Assembly: GCF_040833955.1 (NCBI RefSeq)
Contig: NZ_CP162133.1
Coordinates: 2,859,501-2,923,500, forward strand
Direction of reading: 5' to 3'
From: Leptospira sp. WS60.C2
Lineage (GTDB): Bacteria > Spirochaetota > Leptospiria > Leptospirales > Leptospiraceae
DNA length: 64,000 nucleotides
The notes below the pieces were generated by a model. It had not been told where the DNA came from. It made no database searches and was given only the letters and a program-made list of their open reading frames with translations. Both the position numbers and the translations under genes were made by a program. Below are positions 57,723 to 64,000 of this stretch, one piece after another; positions within the stretch are counted from its first letter, which is position 1, and every line of letters starts with the position of its first letter.

Positions 57723-59867
57723 TTATGCCAAAAACCCTTTTCCAAATCCCGGTGGGGGTCCATTTTGAATGTACAACTTTGCTCGATCCAAATAGAGTAG
57801 AGCTGCCTTGTCGGAGGGATCAATCGACAACACTGATAAAAATCCGAGTTCCGCACCTTTAAAGTCCCCATCCCAAAACAAATTGACGCTCTCTTCAAAT
57901 CGTTCCTTCGTTTGTATTTTTAAATGGAAAGACTCTTCTACACCATCTACTAATACTTGTGCAATTCCAATTAACTTTTGTTTAGCGGGAATTTTTATAA
58001 AATCTAACAACCTATGCGGATAAGAATCTGGTTCTTTTAACTCCAAAAGTGCGTCCAAACTCAAAATGATTTTGGCACCATACTTTTTCGTCATAGATTC
58101 CAAAGAATTGGCAACACCCATTGAGTCAGATAGTACGGCTGATTCTATTCTTTGTTCTTCACCAACGATTCCTAACATCAATTCACCAAAATGAATTCCA
58201 ACTCCAATTTGAATTTCCCCAACACGATGGTGATGGCCTTCAGAATTCCACTTAGCAATTGTTTTGTGCATTTGAATGGCAGCAGACAATGCATCCTCTG
58301 GCTGTTTTTCAAACAGGGCAAAGATAGCATCACCTACATATTTTTCGATGAATCCATTGTGAGAACGAATGATCGGACCCACTTGCCGGAGATAATCGTT
58401 CAAAAATAAAAATGTTTCTTCTGGACTTAAGGTTTCAGAAATTGCAGTAAAATCTCGTATATCAGATGATAGAACCGACATTTGTTTTACAATAAAGTCA
58501 CCACGTTTTACCTTTGAGTTGTTTTTATTGGAAAACAACTGAATGAGTCTTAATGGAACAAACTTTGAATAGATTTCGTTAGATGACTCAAGTCGATTGT
58601 TTACTTCAATCAGTTCCGTTGTCAAAGTGTCCATTGAAGAATAAAAACGAGCATTTCGTCTTGCAAGCAGTATACTTTGGAACAAAAAGAAAACAAAAAG
58701 GGAAAATGGCATAAGAGGCTGAGATTGAAACCAATAATTACCTGCCATTAAATCATGAGTGGAGCCTAACATCAATATGAGAGATCCATAAAATACCAAA
58801 CTGCTATCTCTTTTCTTTTGTCTATAGAATCTAAGAATTACATAAAAGGAACAAATACTAAAGAACAGAATATAAATTTGTGAAACAATATTGGTGGTTG
58901 TAAATAATTTTGGATCCGTTAGTAATACAAATCCAGTATAAACTATACCAAAACTCCAACACGAAATCAACATCCAATTTGGTACTTCTGATTTTCCAGG
59001 GAACAAACTACGCAGATAACTTAAGAAAAAACAAACAAGAAGTGGCGCTGAGGCATAATCCAAAATTTGCATCCAATTCCATGAAAAATCAGGAAACGCA
59101 TACACAATATAAAAGTTATCTAAAACAACTAACCTCAAGCCAGTGAACAAACAAAAGAGGGAAAAAAACAACGAACTCTTCTCTTCTCTGCGAAAGAAAA
59201 AAACGGTAAGTTGGTACAAGGCCATTGTGAGCATGGCTCCGAACACAAAAACTTCACCAGCAGAATAAACTAAGGATTGATTTTGAATGACTTCTTTCGT
59301 TCCAATTTCTATTGGTTTACGATACCCACCACGTGCATGGTGATAGTTGCTAACTACATAAATGATTTCTTGTTCGTATGATTCCGGTTGAAAGGATACA
59401 TATTGGATTTGATACTTCGGTTTTGCTTGGGTTTCATCAGATCCTACGATCCCAGAACTTGCAATTTTTTGACGATTTACATACAACTCATATGAGCTCG
59501 TAGCTGGCTGCACGCGTAAGTAGTAACGTATGTTAGGGTCTGGTATTTTGACGACCAATCGAAAGCTAGCAAATCCATCTCCTCCCTCTCCTTCTGGTCG
59601 ATTGGAATTCCAAGAGGAAGGAACCTTTACAAACTTTTTTTCGTTTTCGGCAATCTTTTGGAACAATGATTCCCCGTATAATTCGTTCCAATACATTTCC
59701 CACTCGCCATTGAGTGACATTTTCTTATGATTTTCAATATATACTTCAGGAATTTCTAAAAAACCTTTCTCCGCTTCTTTCGCCTTTGTTTCGTTACACG
59801 AAATTCCAAAAAAAAGAATGAATGCATACGCGATAACGGGAAGAAGAATTGGTTTTATTTTTCCCAT
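57723..59867 (-). CDS. 7TM class III adenylate cyclase subunit, C1-like (metal-binding half)
   Basis: 714 residues from the ATG at 59865-59867. A lipobox-like signal (GISC, Cys24), a jelly-roll sensory domain (about 30-195, with SNYHHARGGYRKP), about seven membrane helices (200-405), a coiled coil and a class III cyclase domain (about 460-610) follow in order, then a short helical tail. Both metal Asp residues (Asp469 in SSDIRDF, Asp513 in VGDAIFALF) and adenine-site Lys509 are present. Residues at the adenine Thr, transition-state Asn and Arg positions are Ala577, Gly584 and Ser588 (DSMGVANSLE). A homodimer should be inactive. It overlaps the partner gene by 13 bases. Confidence 0.88.
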   Translation of the reverse strand: MGKIKPILLPVIAYAFILFFGISCNETKAKEAEKGFLEIPEVYIENHKKMSLNGEWEMYWNELYGESLFQKIAENEKKFVKVPSSWNSNRPEGEGGDGFASFRLVVKIPDPNIRYYLRVQPATSSYELYVNRQKIASSGIVGSDETQAKPKYQIQYVSFQPESYEQEIIYVVSNYHHARGGYRKPIEIGTKEVIQNQSLVYSAGEVFVFGAMLTMALYQLTVFFFRREEKSSLFFSLFCLFTGLRLVVLDNFYIVYAFPDFSWNWMQILDYASAPLLVCFFLSYLRSLFPGKSEVPNWMLISCWSFGIVYTGFVLLTDPKLFTTTNIVSQIYILFFSICSFYVILRFYRQKKRDSSLVFYGSLILMLGSTHDLMAGNYWFQSQPLMPFSLFVFFLFQSILLARRNARFYSSMDTLTTELIEVNNRLESSNEIYSKFVPLRLIQLFSNKNNSKVKRGDFIVKQMSVLSSDIRDFTAISETLSPEETFLFLNDYLRQVGPIIRSHNGFIEKYVGDAIFALFEKQPEDALSAAIQMHKTIAKWNSEGHHHRVGEIQIGVGIHFGELMLGIVGEEQRIESAVLSDSMGVANSLESMTKKYGAKIILSLDALLELKEPDSYPHRLLDFIKIPAKQKLIGIAQVLVDGVEESFHLKIQTKERFEESVNLFWDGDFKGAELGFLSVLSIDPSDKAALLYLDRAKLYIQNGPPPGFGKGFLA

Positions 59868-61969
59868 GCAGAAACTCCATCCCAATCGTCGCCAACTCCA
59901 GCTGTTTGGTAGTATTCACATCTTTCGATATAAATTTGTGCAGCAATGTCTTCTGGATTGTTTTGATGCACGTCTCTAAATCCATTTAAGGCAGAAACAA
60001 AATCAGCACGTTCGTAATCAAAAATAGCAGCTTCAAATTGTTCTCGAAAGGCAATCTTCTGATCTGATATGGAATCAATGCCTGGAATCAAAACTTCTGC
60101 GATCATCACTGTTTCTTGTTTTCCTTTGACACGCACAAAGTCCAAAATTCGATATGGAATTGTATCCAAATCCTCGTGTAACATAAGAGAGGTTAAACTG
60201 ACGAGAATTCTAGCATTGTATTTTTTAGTTAACCCTTGGATGCGACTTGCTAAGTTCACAGTATCAGAAATGACCGTAGACTCAAGTCTCTCTTCTTCCC
60301 CTAAAATTCCTAACATAGTATCGCCAGAATGAATTCCTATTCCCGCATGTAAGGGAAGGTATCCGAACCCACGCCGTCTTTCATTGTATCGTTCCAATTC
60401 CCATTGGATGTCTTCAGCGGCTTTGATTGAATTTTGAATTCCACCATCAAAAAGCGCCATAACGGCACTTCCAATGTATTTATCGATGAATCCATGATTC
60501 TTACGAACACACGGTCCAATCCGACCTAAATAGGAATTGGTGAATAAAATACGATTTTCGAGAGGAATTGAATAGATGATGTCCCAGTATTCCCAAATGT
60601 CGGCAAATAATACCGTCATTTCCCTTTCGCTACTGTCACCTAACTTAACTTCTTCGATACTTTCTTTTCCTAAATGAGTTAAAAAATCCCGGGGGATAAA
60701 TTTTGAATAAAATCGATTTGTTAAAATAAATTGTTCGTTGATGGTTTCAAATTCTTCCTTGAGGAGAATTTTTTTCTGAAAGGTTCTTGCCGTACGAAGA
60801 GTTACAATAGTGGACTGAACTCCAAAAAATAAAAACACTGCGATTTGCGACAAGGAAGACTCCCCTTCTCCCGTATAAGCAAGAAACACATCGTATACAA
60901 AACCAAAAAATAAAATCAAATAACCCAAAAAGAAGATATGTGAATCAGGTAATCCTTTTGTGACCATTTGGTACAATCGAATTCCCAAAAAGACTGCATA
61001 AACAACACCTAACACCTGAAAGACAAACTCAAACTCGGTATAAAACTCAGGTTTAATGATCAGTCCATACACCAATACAAACTGTACAAAGGCACTAAAA
61101 TAACGAATGAGCTTGGTTTCAATAAAGCGAGGGAATAGTCCATCAATAAACCACAAAAACAAAATTCCTAAAACAAAAACAGAAGCATATTCTACATAAA
61201 TCACAAGTTCCCATGGAATGTTAGGAAACATTGCGTAGATAGTTTTACTTCCAACAAAAGGCAATCGAATCGCAAACACCAAACAAAAGAATCCAAAATA
61301 GAAAGCCTCTCTTTGTTTATTACGGTAGAAAAACAATATGAAGTGATATAAACCAAACATAAACAAAGCCCCCGTAAGAGTAATGTCCATAGTGCTTTCT
61401 GCTAAAATATAGTTTTGCACTGTCTCTGCTGTACCAAAAATTGGGGCGTTCGGCAAACCTCCTTCTTTATGATGGAAATTGCTGACTTCGATTTTGATTT
61501 GAATCTGATCTTTTGCTACAAAAGTAAAACTCTGACCTTGTGCACTTGGTATGGTTGTCTTTTTGTCTTTTCCTGGAAATCCAGAAAGCAACACTCGATT
61601 ACCAGCCGTTATACGAAAACTAGTTCGTACCTCTGGTAAATAGAGCGAATAAATTTGTGATTCACTTGGAAGTAAAATATCAAGGAGATAAGTGCCGTAC
61701 CCCTTGCCATCCTCAATGCCCGAACGAAGTGGTACATCGTTCCAAAGTGCCGGTACAGGAAGATAGGAATGACTCACATCTGTGGAAAATTCTCCCAACT
61801 CATGTGGGTAAAATTTCCAGTCGCCATGAAGAGAAATTGCCTTTCCCGTTTTCCAAGAGAACGTTCTAAGATCCAATTGCCCCAACTGGACTTCCATGAA
61901 TGGAGTCACCAACTGGCAAGACATGGCAAAAAAAACGAGGCAAAGAGTGATTCGATTGAGAAGGGTCAT
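59855..61969 (-). CDS. 7TM class III adenylate cyclase subunit, C2-like (Asn/Arg half)
   Basis: A 704-residue paralog of the following gene. Lipobox AMSC (Cys18), jelly-roll domain (about 25-190, with SNFHHKEGGLPNA), about seven membrane helices (195-395), linker and cyclase domain (about 445-595) are the same layout. Asp457 (FADIWEY), Lys497, Thr565, Asn572 and Arg576 (DTVNLASRIQG) are retained. The second metal Asp is Ser501 (KYIGSAVMALF; codon AGT). This is the same Gly-Ser change as in the C2 half of animal adenylyl cyclases. It is the upstream gene of the overlapping pair and should supply the purine and transition-state residues to its partner. Confidence 0.88.
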   Translation of the reverse strand: MTLLNRITLCLVFFAMSCQLVTPFMEVQLGQLDLRTFSWKTGKAISLHGDWKFYPHELGEFSTDVSHSYLPVPALWNDVPLRSGIEDGKGYGTYLLDILLPSESQIYSLYLPEVRTSFRITAGNRVLLSGFPGKDKKTTIPSAQGQSFTFVAKDQIQIKIEVSNFHHKEGGLPNAPIFGTAETVQNYILAESTMDITLTGALFMFGLYHFILFFYRNKQREAFYFGFFCLVFAIRLPFVGSKTIYAMFPNIPWELVIYVEYASVFVLGILFLWFIDGLFPRFIETKLIRYFSAFVQFVLVYGLIIKPEFYTEFEFVFQVLGVVYAVFLGIRLYQMVTKGLPDSHIFFLGYLILFFGFVYDVFLAYTGEGESSLSQIAVFLFFGVQSTIVTLRTARTFQKKILLKEEFETINEQFILTNRFYSKFIPRDFLTHLGKESIEEVKLGDSSEREMTVLFADIWEYWDIIYSIPLENRILFTNSYLGRIGPCVRKNHGFIDKYIGSAVMALFDGGIQNSIKAAEDIQWELERYNERRRGFGYLPLHAGIGIHSGDTMLGILGEEERLESTVISDTVNLASRIQGLTKKYNARILVSLTSLMLHEDLDTIPYRILDFVRVKGKQETVMIAEVLIPGIDSISDQKIAFREQFEAAIFDYERADFVSALNGFRDVHQNNPEDIAAQIYIERCEYYQTAGVGDDWDGVSAWEK

Positions 61970-62082
61970 CCCTATCCTTTAAAGACGGATTGGACGCTTA
62001 TTTGGAAAGGAAGTTTTCAAAATGAAAAAAATAATATTTTTTGGTTTGTACGAAGTACTGAGTGAGCTATTATGTCTCCTAA

Positions 62083-63198
62083 ATGGCACCTTCTTCCGGA
62101 CCCAACAAAGCCGCTCTGGCGTACCAAATTTTAGGCCAATACTTGCCGGATGAAGTGTTCGCCCATCTCTCAGATGCAGAAATCGAATCTTTACTCCTCA
62201 AAGTGGAGAGGAATCCTTCTCCCACCAAAGGCCAAGAAAAAGATATTCTCTTGTCCTTTACGAATTTTCTGCAGAAGAAAGGAAAGATCTCTCAACCAGC
62301 GTATCAAAATCCAAAGTTACAACACAAGGTTCCGACAAAAATAGATCCAAATGATGGCAAGGAACTCCAAAGACCAGGCTTTGGGAGCACGGAACCTAAA
62401 GGAATCTTCGAAGACCCTCGAATGATCTCCCATCACCAAGCCCCTTTTCCGGAAACGAACGAATTATACTCACTCTTGGAACAAATCTTAAAAGAAGAAT
62501 CGGAGAAAACAGGGCCTCTTTGGTCAGAACTACCGCAATTTTCCACAGAGATGCTCCGAAGCCTGACTCGAGATGAATCCTCAGAGGTGGTGGCACGTGT
62601 ACTTAGTTTTTCAGACCCAGAAACGGCATCCGAGGTGCTCGCAGAATACCCAGAAACGCACCGGGAAGAAATCATTTTGGCACTTGCCGAGATCGATTAC
62701 CACTCTGACAGAGAACGGGACCAACTCGAACGTTTCCTGCGCTTCAAAAAGGAACTCATTGAGAAAAAAATGCCAGTTTCCAAAATTCGAAGCCGGAAAG
62801 CCAAAACCGCGGGGGAAATTCTCACCAGGCTTCCTTTTTTGCCATCTCAAAATTTAATTGAACGAATTCAGAAAAAAAGCCCAGAATATGCCGAAACTAT
62901 AGTAGAACACTACTTTCGTTTGGAAGACCTCCTTCATTTAGGAAGGACAAGTCTCACTCGATTTTTTTCTGAGATTCACCCGTTAGTCATTGCTTGTGCA
63001 TTGAAGGGAGTGGAAACGGAATTTCGTGACCAAGTTTATTCCAATTTGGAATCATGGCTTGTGAAAGAAATAAAGATCGAATGGGATTCGTTAGGTCCTG
63101 TTTCTCTTGCAGAGATTGAAGAAGCTCAAAAAGGCATCTTAGATCGTTTACGAGAAGCAATGGATGAAGGCAAAGTGAAACTTTGGAGATTGAAGTAA
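62083..63198 (+). CDS. fliG: FliG-like flagellar motor switch protein
   Basis: 371 residues. The C-terminal half aligns by pattern with FliG middle and C domains: LTRFFSEIHPLVIACALKGV then ETEFRDQVYSNLESWL is the FliG-C torque helix region. The N-terminal 130 residues are less typical, with a Pro/Gly-rich linker (about 75-125). Spirochaetes carry FliG paralogs, and this could be the divergent one. Its place directly before fliH fits a flagellar motor/export operon. Confidence 0.78.
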   Translation: MAPSSGPNKAALAYQILGQYLPDEVFAHLSDAEIESLLLKVERNPSPTKGQEKDILLSFTNFLQKKGKISQPAYQNPKLQHKVPTKIDPNDGKELQRPGFGSTEPKGIFEDPRMISHHQAPFPETNELYSLLEQILKEESEKTGPLWSELPQFSTEMLRSLTRDESSEVVARVLSFSDPETASEVLAEYPETHREEIILALAEIDYHSDRERDQLERFLRFKKELIEKKMPVSKIRSRKAKTAGEILTRLPFLPSQNLIERIQKKSPEYAETIVEHYFRLEDLLHLGRTSLTRFFSEIHPLVIACALKGVETEFRDQVYSNLESWLVKEIKIEWDSLGPVSLAEIEEAQKGILDRLREAMDEGKVKLWRLK

Positions 63199-63202
63199 GG
63201 AT

Positions 63203-64000
63203 ATGGCAAAACTAGTCTTTAAACCCATTCAAATTGCCGACTTACAAGAAGAAGTTGAAATCCAACTTCCTGATAAGTACAAAAAATTTCATAAAGCAGA
63301 CGAACAAGAAGACTTCGAGATAGACCAAGAAGGGAATATCATCGAACAATACCAAGGACCATCGATTGAAGAGATCGAAGCAGAGCTCCAAAGGTATCGC
63401 CAAGAAACAGAAGAACAAGTCCGCCAATTATTAGAAGATGCTAAAAAACAAGCAAAAGCCATTGAAGAAGAAGGTAGAACCAAAGCCTTCCAAATGGTGC
63501 AAGACTCCAAAGAAAAAATCAAATTAGAAGAAGATTCTGGCCGAGCAAAAGCGGAACAAATCTTAGATCGTGCGAAGATGGAAGTTGAACGTATGATCAA
63601 AGAAGCCGAAATGAAACAGGCTGAGATTGAACACGAAGCGTATCAAAAAGGATATGATGCCGGTCGTGAAGTTGGATTCAAAAAAGGCCAGGGGGAAGTA
63701 AGACGACTCATTGACCGTTTGGGAACCATCATTGGTAAAGCAATCGACATTCGTGAAGAGATGATTGCAGCTTCCGAAAAACAAATGGTAGAGATGATTC
63801 TCGTCATCGCAAGAAAAGTCATCAAAGACGAAATCATTGAACGTAAAGAAATTGTACTCAATAACATTCGTGAGGCGATGAAACGAATCAAAGACCGTGA
63901 CCGTATTGACATTCGTGTGAACTTCGCTGATTTAGAACTCACAACCGCCCACAAAGACGAACTCATCAAACTCATGGAATCACTGCGTAAAGTCAACATC
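63203..64000 (+). CDS. fliH: flagellar export apparatus protein FliH (C-terminus beyond window)
   Basis: 266 codons visible, cut by the window end. A long Glu/Lys/Gln-rich coiled coil (about 55-160) is followed by AYQKGYDAGREVGFKKGQGE with GxxxG spacing typical of FliH, and a C-terminal domain like V-ATPase subunit E (EKQMVEMILVIARKVIKDEI). FliH regulates the export ATPase FliI. The ATG at 63203 follows AAGTAAGGAT, four bases after the fliG-like stop, so the two are co-transcribed; fliI is expected next. Confidence 0.9.
   Translation, partial: MAKLVFKPIQIADLQEEVEIQLPDKYKKFHKADEQEDFEIDQEGNIIEQYQGPSIEEIEAELQRYRQETEEQVRQLLEDAKKQAKAIEEEGRTKAFQMVQDSKEKIKLEEDSGRAKAEQILDRAKMEVERMIKEAEMKQAEIEHEAYQKGYDAGREVGFKKGQGEVRRLIDRLGTIIGKAIDIREEMIAASEKQMVEMILVIARKVIKDEIIERKEIVLNNIREAMKRIKDRDRIDIRVNFADLELTTAHKDELIKLMESLRKVNI

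Overview
The window reads as a chromosome segment of a Leptospira-type spirochaete. The evidence is a moderately low GC content, many lipoproteins with relaxed lipoboxes, a FecR/PEGA/TPR lipoprotein operon, a DUF1554 gene remnant, 7TM-linked cyclases, FapA and CheX-type proteins, flagellar fliG/fliH genes and a phasin-like protein. The gene mix (B12 tail genes, acyl-CoA metabolism, very many sensors) would suit an environmental or saprophytic species, but this is inference. No rRNA, tRNA, CRISPR array, transposase or integrase was recognised.

Layout. 1-4.4 kb: a minus-strand envelope operon of FecR, PEGA and TPR lipoproteins (joined by ATGA overlaps), downstream of rsgA. 4.4-13.8 kb: a membrane histidine kinase, a fatty-acid desaturase, an unknown membrane protein, thiol peroxidase, a YhaN/YhaO-like SMC-type ATPase plus nuclease pair, and a CaiB/BaiF racemase. 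13.8-20.4 kb: a 1419-residue repeat lipoprotein, then an alkaline-phosphatase-superfamily lipoprotein coupled to a four-helix flippase-like protein. 20.4-30.2 kb is the accessory zone. A hydrolase gene is followed by a 1544-residue multi-PAS hybrid kinase, and an 84-bp copy of the hydrolase 3' end sits beyond the kinase. After that come vapBC modules, a DUF1554 remnant and an HTH/nucleotidyltransferase pair; two of the three effector genes carry nonsense codons.

30.2-38.5 kb: lpdA, a methyltransferase, a line of signalling-like genes (degenerate GGDEF, CheX, hydrolase, fapA), then msrA/mtnA. 38.5-43.1 kb: a phasin-like gene preceded by three phased TGC-N3-GCA dyads, facing a four-gene minus-strand operon: an unusual sigma factor, a putative regulator, a CHAT protease and a cysteine-cluster protein. 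43.1-55.9 kb: M23 peptidase, acyl-CoA synthetase, membrane AraC regulator, dnaE, cobT-cobS-cobC, gatB and a tandem bacteriohemerythrin. 56.2-62 kb: aldehyde dehydrogenase and two overlapping membrane class III cyclase genes. 62.1-64 kb: a fliG-like gene and fliH (cut by the window edge).

Two loci stand out. First, the overlapping cyclase paralogs have complementary active-site losses: one keeps both metal Asp residues but lacks the transition-state Asn/Arg, and the other keeps Asn/Arg but has Ser in place of one Asp. This is the arrangement of the C1/C2 halves of animal adenylyl cyclases and predicts an obligate heterodimer. Second, the sigma/regulator/CHAT/cysteine-cluster operon looks like a CRISPR-free protease-controlled sigma-factor switch. 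All functional statements are from sequence reading; no searches were run.
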